Source: CAZNPL01 sp964574815 (GTDB lineage Bacteria > Planctomycetota > Phycisphaerae > UBA1845). Taken from it: a stretch of DNA of 64,000 bases. The stretch covers positions 132,337-196,336 of the forward strand of contig CAZNPL010000007.1 in the NCBI GenBank assembly GCA_964574815.1, read 5' to 3'. The position numbers and the translations under genes were made by a program. Each line of letters begins with the position of its first letter. Position 1 is the stretch's first letter. This document shows, piece by piece, positions 54,281 to 62,663 of the stretch. Under the pieces are notes generated by a model. It had not been told where the DNA came from and did not search any database. It worked only from the letters and a program-made list of their open reading frames with translations.

Positions 54281-54637
54281 CTGACCTTCCTCAACTTCAC
54301 AATGTGAGCGTGCATTCGGCTTGCACGCACCTCCCGGAGGCCAAGCAAACCGCAAGATCGACCCGAAATCTTCAGACCCTGCCCGAACCCGGCATTATAG
54401 CGGTTCGCCGAAGAATGCAAGACGCCCGTCTTCCAGACGTCTTTTCTCTTCGGACGACGCCGTCCGACTTTGGAGACCGCGTACCGTTCCCGGCCCCGTC
54501 AGCCAAGGGGCGCGCTCCGCGACAGGTCTGCGTTCATGCGGAAGCTTTCGAAATGTCTCGCCAGACAAAACGGCCGACCGCGCGGCAAGACATCTCCGCG
54601 CGATCGGCCGTGGGTCAACTGCGTACGATCTGAGTCG
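54281..54637. other. Intergenic region upstream of vgrG containing a terminator
   Basis: This 357-bp stretch separates the leftward vgrG group from the next leftward gene. It contains the strong terminator hairpin of that gene (54560-54611), so vgrG must have its own promoter between about 54281 and 54560. I could not pick a convincing -10/-35 pair. Nothing here looks coding. Confidence 0.5.
54560..54611 (-). terminator. Strong intrinsic terminator of the secreted-protein gene
   Basis: On the reverse strand, the arms at 54611-54596 and 54585-54570 form a 16-bp GC-rich stem. It has a single imperfect position, which is a G-U pair in the leftward RNA, and a 10-nt loop. TTTTGTCTGG follows directly. 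It starts 27 bp after the stop codon at 54638 and isolates that gene from vgrG. Confidence 0.85.
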
Positions 54638-55684
54638 TTACCGCCGTCCTCTGCTGCGCATCGGGGCCATATCCCGCTTGCCCCCGCGAATGGCCACACA
54701 ATCAGTCGCCATGATCGGTGCGCCATCGAGCGTGTACCCAGTGAGCACGAGCGGCACCTCGTCGCCCGGCATGAAGTCGTAAAGCTCGAGCATCTCGACC
54801 ACCATCGTAGTGCTGAACTTCATCGAGATATCCATGATGCCGTCGCCGTACATCTCGTGGCACTCGCAACCCTCGCCGTCAAACGGCGTGCCCACATCCG
54901 CCACGACCGTACGGGGACCGCGCGGGCCGTCCAGCGGGGCGACGCTGCCACCCACGCCATCCTCCCGGGCCAGCAGCAGCGTCGTCACGTCGACCATCTC
55001 CACGTCGAAATCCATGGCTCCCAGCAACCCGACCGGCAACTTGCCCCGACTGCGAGGATTGAACGCGTTGGGACAGGAACCCGGCTTGATATCGAGCGGC
55101 ACCATGATCGGAAGTATGGTGACCTCCAGAAAATCGACCGTGCCCTCGTGTCCCGGGGGATCGGGATCCATAAAGACGCCCGTCTCGTCAAGCGTCCCGC
55201 TAATGAGAATCCTCACGCCCGCAGCGTTCATCGTGCCGTCGGCGGAGCCGCTGAACGTCCCGCCCAGGTACGCACCCGTCGCCATATCCACGGTGGCCTC
55301 GACCGTCACCACCAGATTCGTAAAGGTCATGGCATCACCCCAGAGCGAGGGCACCTCGGCCAGCACGAGTGCCGACATCCCCGGGTCATCCATGTTGCCG
55401 TAACCTGTCGTGTAGGTGATCGTGCCGTCACCGTTGTCCTCACCGACCGCCGGTTCGAGAATCTCGATGCCGTTCAACATCCACTGCATTCCGTCGTCGG
55501 CCTCTGCCGAAAGTTCCGCCCCAGGCTGACCCGGTCCGGACGGGCCGTATAACTCGACCCAGGTGCCCGTCAACAGATCGCTCGTGTCGGTGTCCCACGT
55601 ACCGGGCATGATATTCGCGCCCGCTGACGTACTCAGGCCCATAACGAGCACAACCGCGCTCCAAACACACATGACCTTGCTCAT
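54638..55684 (-). CDS. Secreted hypothetical protein with IKPGSCPN-type beta domain
   Basis: The 348-residue protein has a signal peptide (VWSAVVLVMGLSTSAGANI, about residues 7-25). A beta-rich middle follows. Then comes a domain starting VPLDIKPGSCPNAFNPRSRG, continuing LPVGLLGAMDFDVEMVDVTT and closing with YGDGIMDISMKFST and MPGDEVPLVLTGYTLDGAPI. This IKPGSCPN...LPVAILG layout recurs in secreted and surface proteins of planctomycetes and other environmental bacteria and is non-enzymatic as far as known. The ribosome site AAAGGAG precedes ATG 55684. It is a single-gene unit bounded by its own terminator. Exact role unknown. Confidence 0.85.
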   Translation of the reverse strand: MSKVMCVWSAVVLVMGLSTSAGANIMPGTWDTDTSDLLTGTWVELYGPSGPGQPGAELSAEADDGMQWMLNGIEILEPAVGEDNGDGTITYTTGYGNMDDPGMSALVLAEVPSLWGDAMTFTNLVVTVEATVDMATGAYLGGTFSGSADGTMNAAGVRILISGTLDETGVFMDPDPPGHEGTVDFLEVTILPIMVPLDIKPGSCPNAFNPRSRGKLPVGLLGAMDFDVEMVDVTTLLLAREDGVGGSVAPLDGPRGPRTVVADVGTPFDGEGCECHEMYGDGIMDISMKFSTTMVVEMLELYDFMPGDEVPLVLTGYTLDGAPIMATDCVAIRGGKRDMAPMRSRGRR

Positions 55685-56000
55685 GATTTGCTCCTTTCAA
55701 GACGGTGTGAACAGTGTTTCCCCCTGTTATCGGGAAGGGAAAAGAGCCGGAAGCAGCCCTCCGCTTGCCCATCAGCGCAGCGTTGAAACGCCGCAAGTGC
55801 AACAGTTTAGCTCAATTAGTTTCGAGATTCAACGACGTCCGACGGCACCGTCGGCCACGAGGAAGCGAGATGGATCGCTCTGATGGTCTTATACCCTGAT
55901 AGTTATAGGACGTTTTCTCATCTTGAGACCTCTGCTGTCATGACAACGAAATCCCCCGACAACCAAACCGCATACTGGGGAGCCGTTGATGCAGCCATCG
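55685..56000. other. Intergenic region without recognisable genes
   Basis: This 316-bp gap lies between two leftward genes. It is more AT-rich around 55880-55940 than elsewhere (TATACCCTGATAGTTATAGG), a plausible promoter zone for the secreted-protein gene. I see no terminator for the crotonase gene and no coding frame of normal composition. Confidence 0.4.
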
Positions 56001-56864
56001 CTACTCCGACAGCTTTTGCGCGCCACCGGTCTTCCGCGCCCGGATCCCCGCATAATCGATCGGCCGCTTCTCCACGAATGCCTTGATGCCCTCGTGCGTC
56101 TCGGGTGCCATGTTGTGGATGCTCAGCCATTCGCGGGCATGCCCGATCGTCTGGTGCCACGACACCTCCCGCCAGTAGTTGAGCTGCTGCTTCGTGTACC
56201 GCATGCACTCGGGAAGCTTGTCGATCAGCTTGTCGCACAGAGCGGCCACCGCCCCGTCCAGCTCCGCCCGCGGCACCACCTGATTGACCAGCCCCCACTC
56301 CAAAGCCTTGGCCGCCGGAATCTCCTCGCACAACAGAAGGATCTCCCGAGCCCGCCGGTCGCCCACGATCAGCGGCAGCCATTGCGTCGCCCCCGCCGCC
56401 GCCACGCTCCCCCGGGCCGCCCCCACCTGCCGAATAAAAATGTCATCCGCCGCAACGGCCAGATCGCAAGACATGTTCATCTCGTTGCCGCCGCCCACCA
56501 CGATGCCGTTCAGCCGCGCCACCGTTGGCTTGCCGATGTTACGCAGTCTCTCGTGAACCTCGATGAAACACCCCATCCACTTCCAGTAGCCGTCGGGGTC
56601 TTCCAGGCAGTATTCCTCCTGCTCCTTCAAATCGGCGCCGGTGCAGAACGCCCGATCGCCCGCCCCCGTCAACACCATCACCCGGATCCGGTCGTCCCAC
56701 GAAACATCCTCGATCGCGTCACGCAGCTCCCGCAGCATGGTAAAGTCAACCGCGTTCAGCGCTTTGGGCCGGTTCAATGTGATCGTCGCGCGATGCCCGC
56801 TCTTTTCATAGATGATCGTCTCGAATTTGAAATCGGATGCGGCTCTTGCCTGTGGAAAGTCCAT
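56001..56864 (-). CDS. Crotonase-superfamily (enoyl-CoA hydratase/isomerase-like) protein
   Basis: The 287-residue protein has the crotonase core: RATITLNRPKALNAVDFTML, an oxyanion-hole block VMVLTGAGDRAFCTGADLKE, a second one in NGIVVGGGNEMNMSCDLAVA, and AAAGATQWLPLIVGDRRARE. The Glu in GGGNEM matches the first catalytic Glu of hydratases. The second one, expected in a QPE-like motif, is replaced (IRQVGAARG), so the reaction may differ from simple hydration. The C-terminal REWLSIHNMAPETHEGIKAF is typical of longer members. It sits upstream-to-downstream with an EthD-like and a thioesterase gene on the same strand, which suggests a small acyl-CoA pathway. Substrate unknown. Confidence 0.88.
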   Translation of the reverse strand: MDFPQARAASDFKFETIIYEKSGHRATITLNRPKALNAVDFTMLRELRDAIEDVSWDDRIRVMVLTGAGDRAFCTGADLKEQEEYCLEDPDGYWKWMGCFIEVHERLRNIGKPTVARLNGIVVGGGNEMNMSCDLAVAADDIFIRQVGAARGSVAAAGATQWLPLIVGDRRAREILLLCEEIPAAKALEWGLVNQVVPRAELDGAVAALCDKLIDKLPECMRYTKQQLNYWREVSWHQTIGHAREWLSIHNMAPETHEGIKAFVEKRPIDYAGIRARKTGGAQKLSE

Positions 56865-56930
56865 CTTCGAATGACCTCGCGTGCGTGAACCGAGCCGGCA
56901 AACACCGGCCCCGGCTGTTTCAATTCCTCG

Positions 56931-57233
56931 CTAATCCTCAACATCCGCAAACATCAGATGCACCACATCGCCGGCGAACGAGATGACGTCCTTCGCCGCC
57001 GCCTGCCCCTCCTCGCTCTGGAGGGCCGCAAACATCGCGTCCCGATCCTCGAAATACATCTCGGCCATCATGTGATAAAGCGGCTCGCCCATCGGAGCCC
57101 CGAACACCCGCGAAACCTCCAGCCGCTTCAGGCCGGGCATCTTACGCACCAGAGGAAGGTGTGTGCTCCGGTAGTACTCGTCGAACTGCTCCTTGTCGGC
57201 CGGTGGCTCATAAACGGCTACGCACTTGACCAC
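56931..57233 (-). CDS. EthD-family (dimeric alpha-beta barrel) protein
   Basis: The 100-residue protein matches the EthD family: VKCVAVYEPPADKEQFDEYY at the start, then RSTHLPLVRKMPGLKRLEVS, YHMMAEMYFEDRDAMFAALQ and a final strand. Members are small ferredoxin-like-fold dimers. EthD itself is needed for ethyl tert-butyl ether degradation, and others accompany CoA-linked catabolic genes. GTG 57233 has AAGGAGG 7 bp upstream. Its first 26 bp overlap the end of the thioesterase gene, so the two are translationally linked. The gap to the crotonase gene is 66 bp. Confidence 0.88.
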   Translation of the reverse strand: MVKCVAVYEPPADKEQFDEYYRSTHLPLVRKMPGLKRLEVSRVFGAPMGEPLYHMMAEMYFEDRDAMFAALQSEEGQAAAKDVISFAGDVVHLMFADVED

Positions 57234-57627
57234 TTGCGGGCCTCCTTTCGAATAATCGCTTGAGCTTCTCTTTCTTCAGTACCATCTGGACCTGCTCGCC
57301 CTCGCCCAGCAGCCGATTGCCGTCCCACGCCGTGACACGGCAGATGACCATATGGTGCCGGACTTCGACCAGCTCCGCCCGCACCGTGACCACGGTCCCC
57401 ACCGGGGCCGGGCTCTTATGGTCGACGCAAACCCGTGCCCCGATGCCCTCCTCGTCCTCGTCGAGAAAATCAACCAGGACCTTCCGGGCCGCCAGCTCCA
57501 TGTGGTGCACCATCGACCACGTCGAGTAGACACGGTGCACGATCTCCCCGTCAAACGCAGGACACATCTCCTCCGTAACGGTGACCTGTACCTCGCGCAC
57601 AATGCCGGGTTCGAATCCGGGTTTCAT
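57208..57627 (-). CDS. Hotdog-fold thioesterase (FlK-like)
   Basis: The 139-residue protein resembles the thioesterase family that includes fluoroacetyl-CoA thioesterase FlK. The layout is VTEEMCPAFDGEIVHRVYST, WSMVHHMELAARKVLVDFLD, IGARVCVDHKSPAPVGTVVT and ICRVTAWDGNRLLGEGEQVQ. A Ser/Thr (YSTWS), a Glu (HHMELAAR) and a His (VDHKSP) lie where FlK has its Thr-Glu-His set. It would hydrolyse a small acyl-CoA. I start at ATG 57627, where conservation begins; the frame runs further upstream with no conserved content. It is the first gene of a leftward three-gene group with ethD and the crotonase, divergent from padR. Confidence 0.85.
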   Translation of the reverse strand: MKPGFEPGIVREVQVTVTEEMCPAFDGEIVHRVYSTWSMVHHMELAARKVLVDFLDEDEEGIGARVCVDHKSPAPVGTVVTVRAELVEVRHHMVICRVTAWDGNRLLGEGEQVQMVLKKEKLKRLFERRPASGQVRSRL

Positions 57628-57941
57628 CCTCACTGACGCCCTCGGCCCGAGTCTGCACAATCGGCGAGCAGTGTAGTCGACCACCCCAAGCTTGCAACGC
57701 ACCCCGCCGGACACCGGGAAATGGCCGGACGCGAGCCTGCCGCGGCCCCAGGGTGCCACGGCCGCCGGGTGCCCGGGGTCCGCCTCTGGCGAGTCCGCCC
57801 GCGTTTTGCCATCGTTTTGCCACCTTCGATTCGGTGCTGGAATAGGTTCTACTGCCCCCACCACGAAAAACATGCGGTGCCCCGAAATATCCGGCGAAAT
57901 CTATATAACTCCTTATAGATAACTTGTGTTATACTGCCCGC
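57628..57941. other. Divergent intergenic region between the thioesterase and padR genes
   Basis: These 314 bases contain the padR promoter/operator at the right end (57899-57935). The rest is GC-rich with no coding frame of normal composition. A promoter for the leftward thioesterase-EthD-crotonase group should also lie here, but I could not identify one. If the palindrome at 57899-57920 acts on both directions, PadR could control both groups. Confidence 0.45.
57899..57935 (+). promoter_or_regulatory. padR promoter: extended -10 overlapped upstream by a perfect inverted repeat; leaderless start
   Basis: ATCTATA (57899-57905) and TATAGAT (57914-57920) form a perfect inverted repeat with an 8-bp spacer, a spacing common for PadR-family operators. 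TGT-TATACT (57927-57935) is an extended -10 element. Transcription would start at about 57942, which is the A of the padR ATG. There is no Shine-Dalgarno sequence before that ATG, so the mRNA looks leaderless. The palindrome covers the -35 position, so binding would block RNA polymerase: probable autorepression. Confidence 0.7.
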
Positions 57942-58538
57942 ATGAGCCTGGAACGCATTCTCCTCGGATTGTTGCGGGAGCCCGCAAGCGGGTATGACCT
58001 CAAGAACCTGTTCGACCGGAGCATCCGCTATTTCTGGGCCGCCGAGCTGAGCCAGATCTACCCGACGCTCCACCGGCTCCTGAAACGCGGGTGGGTGCGG
58101 CGGCGGCGGGCCGCGTCGGCCCGCGGCCCGGACCGCAAGGTGTACTCCCTCACGGGCGCCGGGCGCCAGGCGCTCCGTGAATGGGTGGCCGGCGAGCCGA
58201 AGTTTGGTGACGAGCGTTTCGCCTATGTGGCCCAGTTGTTCTTTATGTGGGAGTTGGGCGATTTCTATCGCACGCTGTCGTTCGCCAAAACGCTGCGGAC
58301 TCGATTCGCTGACCGGTTGGGCGAGTTGCATGAGATCAAGCGGTCGCGGTTCGAGAGCGAGGCAGGTTCGGTCGAGCAGTTGTCGGACGACGAGTTCCAT
58401 CAATACCTGACGCTGGAGCTGGGCCTTCGCACCATCGCTGCGCGGCTGGAGTGGTGCGATTGGGTGATCGCCGCAATCGAGAATCGAATCGCCGCAAAGC
58501 CCCATACCGACGGGGCGACAAAAAGGAGAAGGAAGTGA
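57942..58538 (+). CDS. PadR-family transcriptional regulator
   Basis: PadR repressors bind DNA through a winged helix and release it on ligand binding. The 198-residue protein has the PadR winged helix (LERILLGLLREPASGYDLKN, SQIYPTLHRLLKRGWVRRRR, RKVYSLTGAGRQALREWV) followed by the C-terminal Vir-like helical dimerisation domain of the subfamily-1 type (FAYVAQLFFMWELGDFYRTL). It starts at ATG 57942 without a ribosome site. Its stop overlaps the hydrolase start as TGATG, so it probably regulates that operon and itself through the upstream palindrome. Confidence 0.93.
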   Translation: MSLERILLGLLREPASGYDLKNLFDRSIRYFWAAELSQIYPTLHRLLKRGWVRRRRAASARGPDRKVYSLTGAGRQALREWVAGEPKFGDERFAYVAQLFFMWELGDFYRTLSFAKTLRTRFADRLGELHEIKRSRFESEAGSVEQLSDDEFHQYLTLELGLRTIAARLEWCDWVIAAIENRIAAKPHTDGATKRRRK

Positions 58539-60283
58539 TGCAACGCAAAACGAACAGCACGTCGCAATGGGCGCTTATTCTGGGGATGCTGGTGACGCCG
58601 TGGTGCGCCGTCGCCGACGAACCGTACACGATACAGACCGACGTCCAGGTTCCCATGTCGGACGGCGTTTCGCTGGCCGGCGATCTATATCTGCCCACCG
58701 AAGGCGAGGAGTTCCCGACCGTTCTGGTTCGTACGCCGTACGACAAACGCGGCAAAGGCTGGCTCGGCAAGTCGTTGGCGTCCGACGGCTACGCCGTCTT
58801 CATCCAGGACGTGCGCGGGATGAACGCCTCGCAGGGGCAGTTCATTCCTTTTGTTTACGAAAAGAAGGACGGCATCGAAACGCTCGACTGGGTGGCCAAA
58901 CAGCCCTGGTGCGACTCCAACGTCGGCATGTGGGGCACTTCCTATCTGGCCTACTGCGCCTTGGTCGTCGCCCCGGAACAGCATCCTGCACTCAAGACAA
59001 TCGTCAACCTCTCCGGGTGGGGAGATACCTACGCGATGACCACGCCGGGCGGCGCCATGCACCTCATGGTCGGCCTCCCATGGACCCTTTCCGGACAGAT
59101 CCGCGGAAAGGGTTCCTTTCACGACTTCGACTGGCCGGAGGTGTTCAAGCGGGTACCGGTCGTCGACATCCCGACCACGCTCGGCATCGACAGCGCAACG
59201 TGGAAAGGAGCCGTCGCCATGTTCGCCGACGAGGAGCTGCTCGACAGCATTTCGGTCGTCGGCGAATACGCCCGAATCAATGTACCCATCCTGCACCTCA
59301 CCGGCTGGAACGATTTCGTGGGACGCCACACGCTCGACGTCTACGAGGGAATCGAAAACGCCGCTCGCGCCGACTCAGACCCCTTCCAGAAACTCATCGT
59401 CGGGCCTTGGCGCCACGACCAGATTTGGCGCGAGGAATCCCGCGTCGGTGACGAGGACTTCGGCGATGCCTCGCGCATGGGCCTCGATAAGGTGCTCGCC
59501 CTCTCCACACGCTGGTTCGACCGCTGGTTGAAAGGGGACGAGAATGGGGTCACCCGGGAGAAGCCCGTGCGACTATTCGTGATGGGCAAGAACCAATGGC
59601 GCGAATTCGCGCAGTGGCCGCCGCGCCGCGTCGAGTATCAGCGGTGGTACCTCGACAGCGACGGCGCGGCCAACACCGCCTCCGGCGACGGCCGCCTCAC
59701 GCCCGAAGAGTCGAGCGCCGCCCCCTCCGACACGTTCGTCTTTGATCCAATGAACCCGGTGCCCACGGTCGGCGGGGCCAACTTCCACTTCTTCCTCGAC
59801 AATCTCGGCATCAAGGACCAGCGGGCCGTCGAACGCCGTAAAGACGTCCTCGTCTATACCTCGCCGCCGCTGCGAAAGGACCTGTCCCTCATCGGCCCGC
59901 TTAAGGCCGTCATCTACGCGTCGACCGAGGGCCGCCACACGGATTTCACGGCGAAACTCGTCGAGGTGCGTGAGGACGGCTACGCCCGTATTATCGAGGA
60001 TGGCATCCGCCGCGGTCCGGATCCGATCGGCGGCGAAGCGGTCGACGCCATGAAGCCGGGAAAAGTCTACCGCTTCACGATCGACCTCGGTGCGACCGGC
60101 ATTCATATACCAAAGGGACACCGCCTCCGCGTGGAAGTATCCAGCAGTAATTTCCCCAAGTACACCAGAAATCCGAACACGGGCGAGCCGGCCGAGCAGG
60201 CAACCGAATTCAAAACAGTCACTCAGACCGTCTACCACAGCCCGGAGTATCCGTCGCACGTGTTGCTGCCCGTAATGGAATGA
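58538..60283 (+). CDS. Secreted CocE/NonD-family alpha/beta hydrolase (X-Pro dipeptidyl-peptidase S15-like)
   Basis: The 581-residue protein has a signal peptide (SQWALILGMLVTPWCAVA, about residues 9-27), an alpha/beta hydrolase domain and a C-terminal galactose-binding-like jelly roll. The catalytic triad candidates are Ser135 (GMWGTSYLAY), Asp259 (LTGWNDFVGRHTL) and His293 (IVGPWRHDQ). The N-terminal block is VPMSDGVSLAGDLYLPTEGE. The C-terminal domain ends HIPKGHRLRVEVSSSNFPKY, NPNTGE and VYHSPEYPSHVLLPV, as in CocE and glutaryl-7-ACA acylase relatives. It cleaves an ester or amide bond; the substrate is unknown. The ribosome site AAAAGGAGAAGGA precedes ATG 58538, which overlaps the padR stop. 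Confidence 0.92.
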   Translation: MQRKTNSTSQWALILGMLVTPWCAVADEPYTIQTDVQVPMSDGVSLAGDLYLPTEGEEFPTVLVRTPYDKRGKGWLGKSLASDGYAVFIQDVRGMNASQGQFIPFVYEKKDGIETLDWVAKQPWCDSNVGMWGTSYLAYCALVVAPEQHPALKTIVNLSGWGDTYAMTTPGGAMHLMVGLPWTLSGQIRGKGSFHDFDWPEVFKRVPVVDIPTTLGIDSATWKGAVAMFADEELLDSISVVGEYARINVPILHLTGWNDFVGRHTLDVYEGIENAARADSDPFQKLIVGPWRHDQIWREESRVGDEDFGDASRMGLDKVLALSTRWFDRWLKGDENGVTREKPVRLFVMGKNQWREFAQWPPRRVEYQRWYLDSDGAANTASGDGRLTPEESSAAPSDTFVFDPMNPVPTVGGANFHFFLDNLGIKDQRAVERRKDVLVYTSPPLRKDLSLIGPLKAVIYASTEGRHTDFTAKLVEVREDGYARIIEDGIRRGPDPIGGEAVDAMKPGKVYRFTIDLGATGIHIPKGHRLRVEVSSSNFPKYTRNPNTGEPAEQATEFKTVTQTVYHSPEYPSHVLLPVME

Positions 60284-60304
60284 GCTAACGCCCGGCCGGC
60301 CGGC

Positions 60305-61246
60305 TCAGGCGATCTCGCACTCGACAGCCTCCAGCCGTGCGGCCGCGGGTGCCTTACGTCCGGAGATCGCCACCGAACGAACCCCGATCAGCACCAGCAG
60401 CGAGCCGACCACCAGCCACCAGGTGATCGTCTCACCGCGAATCAGCCAGCCCAGAAAAATGGCCAGGATCGGCGTGACAAACGTGACGGTCGCCACCATG
60501 GTCCCTTCGATGCGTTTGAGCAACCAGTAGTAACCCAGAAACGCCAGCACGGACCCGAAAACGGCCAGGTAAGCGGTCGCCAGAGCGCTTTGAGCCGTCC
60601 ACTGCACGCTCAACGGATCCTCCAGGATCACAGCGACTACCGACAGGCCGAGCGCGCCGCCCAGCAACTGCATCGAGGTCAACGCGAACGTGTCCTGATC
60701 GTGATACAGCCGCTTGACCCACACGATGCTGACGCCGCAAACGGCCGTGGTGACCAGCAGCGCCCAGACCGCCACGACAGTCTGCGGTCCGTTGGCTGCC
60801 ACCTCGGCCTCCGCAGCGTGGGCGGCCGGTGCCGGGTTTAGCAGCACGGTCCCCACGCCCAGAACCCCGCACACCAGACCGACAAACTTGCGACTGGTCC
60901 AAGGCTCGGATTTCAACAACCACGCACTGAAGCCCGCCACCCAGAACGGAAACGCCGCAAACAGCACCGACGTCATGCCCGACGAGATGTGCTGCTCGGC
61001 CCAGTAGACCACCGCGTACGAGACGGTGAACTGCGGAACGCCGAAGATGATCATCCCAAGACGCGTCCGCCAATCCGGAGGGAACCGAAACGGACGGACC
61101 AGATAAACGCCCAGAAAGACCAACATCGCCAGGCAGAAACGCACCGCCGCCGAAGTGACCGGCGGCACGTCGTCGACCACGTAGGCGATGGCCAGCCAAG
61201 TGGAACCCCAGATAAAACAAAGGATGACGTAGACCGCCACCGTCAT
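60305..61246 (-). CDS. EamA/DMT-superfamily transporter
   Basis: The 313-residue inner-membrane protein has ten predicted helices in two EamA repeats (about residues 5-140 and 160-300). Motifs include ILCFIWGSTWLAIAYVVDDV with PPVTSAAVRF in repeat 1, and FGSVLAFLGYYWLLKRIEGT and FVTPILAIFLGWLIRGETIT in repeat 2. The family exports amino acids, nucleosides or other metabolites; this member's substrate is unknown. I start at ATG 61246, where the first helix begins; the longer frame upstream is repeat-derived. It converges on the hydrolase gene with a 21-bp gap. Confidence 0.92.
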   Translation of the reverse strand: MTVAVYVILCFIWGSTWLAIAYVVDDVPPVTSAAVRFCLAMLVFLGVYLVRPFRFPPDWRTRLGMIIFGVPQFTVSYAVVYWAEQHISSGMTSVLFAAFPFWVAGFSAWLLKSEPWTSRKFVGLVCGVLGVGTVLLNPAPAAHAAEAEVAANGPQTVVAVWALLVTTAVCGVSIVWVKRLYHDQDTFALTSMQLLGGALGLSVVAVILEDPLSVQWTAQSALATAYLAVFGSVLAFLGYYWLLKRIEGTMVATVTFVTPILAIFLGWLIRGETITWWLVVGSLLVLIGVRSVAISGRKAPAAARLEAVECEIA

Positions 61247-61752
61247 GGAACCGCGCTCCGCCGACCCCGTAAAACGGGGCCGATTATACGCCCCGATCCC
61301 CAAGACTCGCCACAACACCGCACACGATCCGACAAGGGGCAAATGCGCCGCCAGCCCGCCTTGTCCGAGCCGCCCGCCTTTTCCGAGCCGCGCCCGTAAG
61401 GAAGCGGACCACCGCCCGCCAAGTGCCACGGGTCCGCCCGTGCATATTCAGCAAGGATGCCAGTGGCAAGCACAGCCGCCCCCGGCAGCGGAGCTTGCCC
61501 GTGTGTACCTCCCACCCGGAGACGCTCGGTTTCAATGCCCACGCTCGCGTGGGCATGTGGCCAAGAAGCTCGCCGACACCCACTTTCGCCACCCGCGCCC
61601 GGTTGACGAATCCCCGCCCCGGGCCCAGAATCCCGGATTCTCGCGGATCGCCCCGGCAGGAACGCTTGTGTTCACGGACCTGCTGGCAACCGCATGACTG
61701 GCGGGGCGGAAATCCGCTGTCTCACTGGAATGACCAAGACGGAGCCGAATCA
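61247..61752. repeat. Gene-free stretch with dispersed palindromic repeats upstream of rplU
   Basis: No gene is supportable. It holds a tandem pair of TTGTCCGAGCCGCCCGCC / TTTTCCGAGCCGCGCCCG units (about 61357-61398), which on the reverse strand read YGRGSEKAGGSDKAG, a string familiar from planctomycete intergenic repeats. Two perfect hairpins follow: CACGGG-tccg-CCCGTG (61427-61442) and ATGCCCACG with its complement around CTCG (61535-61556). The rplU promoter must lie to the right of 61560 but I do not see a clear one. Confidence 0.6.
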
Positions 61753-62067
61753 GTGTACGCGATCATCGAAGACGGTGCCCACCAATACAAGGTCGGAGAG
61801 GGAGACACCTTCGAGGTGCAACGCCGAGATCTGCCCGAAGACCAGACCACCCTTGAATTCGATCATGTGGTGATGGTCGGCCAGGGCGCCGACAGCAGAA
61901 TCGGCCAACCCTACGTCGAAGGCGCCAAGGTCATCGCCAAAATCGGCGGCGAGGTCAAAGGCGACAAGATCGACGTCATCAAGTTCAAACGCCGCAAGAA
62001 ATACCGCCGCAAAATCGGCCACCGCCAGAAGTACCTCAGAGTCAAAGTCGAAAAAATCGAGGCCTGA
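61753..62067 (+). CDS. rplU: Large ribosomal subunit protein bL21
   Basis: bL21 binds 23S rRNA domain I/VI with bL20. The 104-residue protein is complete: YAIIEDGAHQYKVGEGDTFE, VVMVGQGADSRIGQPYVEGA and the basic C-terminal KFKRRKKYRRKIGHRQKYLR with VKVEKIEA. The start is GTG 61753, preceded by GGAG at 61741-61744; the open frame upstream is repeat sequence. The usual partner rpmA (bL27) does not follow; a transposase remnant does. Confidence 0.95.
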   Translation: MYAIIEDGAHQYKVGEGDTFEVQRRDLPEDQTTLEFDHVVMVGQGADSRIGQPYVEGAKVIAKIGGEVKGDKIDVIKFKRRKKYRRKIGHRQKYLRVKVEKIEA

Positions 62068-62165
62068 CGACCACCGCGAATAACCCGGCCCATTCCCGGA
62101 ACACACTCCTGGGATAACCAAGAGTCGACCGGACGAAGCGGGGGGAATTCCGGGAGACACCCTAC

Positions 62166-62525
62166 CTATTGGGGATGCTGCTGGGTGCTCCCCTGCTTGG
62201 GCTTTCGGCCGGTCCGGCGCGCGCGGAGCCTGCGGCCGAGTCGCTTTTGGAGCTTCGCGACAAATCGGTCAGTGCCCAGCGGGCGTGCGGTTCGCTCATG
62301 TCTCCTGAGCCGCTCGACGGCCTCCACGTCAACGGCCTGCCCCGGGAACCTGCGCCAACGCCCCGCCAACGCAAGCAGCGGAGCGACCCGAACCAAGCGG
62401 TCATCCCGTTTCTTGATATGCGCGCTCGCGCTGCTCCAGGCATAGTCCTGCGGGCGATCGACCAGCCCCGCCCTGACCGGATTCATCTCGACATAGCGAC
62501 TGGCCGCCAGGTTGAATCGAACTGA
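62166..62525 (-). pseudogene. 5'-truncated REP-associated tyrosine transposase (RayT/IS200-like)
   Basis: About 115 residues of a Y1 transposase C-terminal half remain: SRYVEMNPVRAGLVDRPQDY with AWSSASAHI, then the tail RPLGTDRFVAKLQKRLGRRL and GRKPKQG. The N-terminal half with the HUH motif and the catalytic tyrosine region is missing; the frame continues upstream as unrelated sequence. The last codons and downstream TTGGGGATGCT closely match the 3' end of the intact copy at 63138-63827, so the two are related. It lies about 100 bp after rplU, where rpmA might be expected. Confidence 0.75.
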
Positions 62526-62663
62526 CCATTCGGATAGGCTGACTTCTTGGCGTCTGGTATCTGGGAAACGTCGGGTACAATCTCCCCGTTCGGGCCGATC
62601 CCAGAAGCGTCCCATCGTCAATCGTAGTCACGTCCGTGACTCATGTATGGAGTGTATGCAGCC

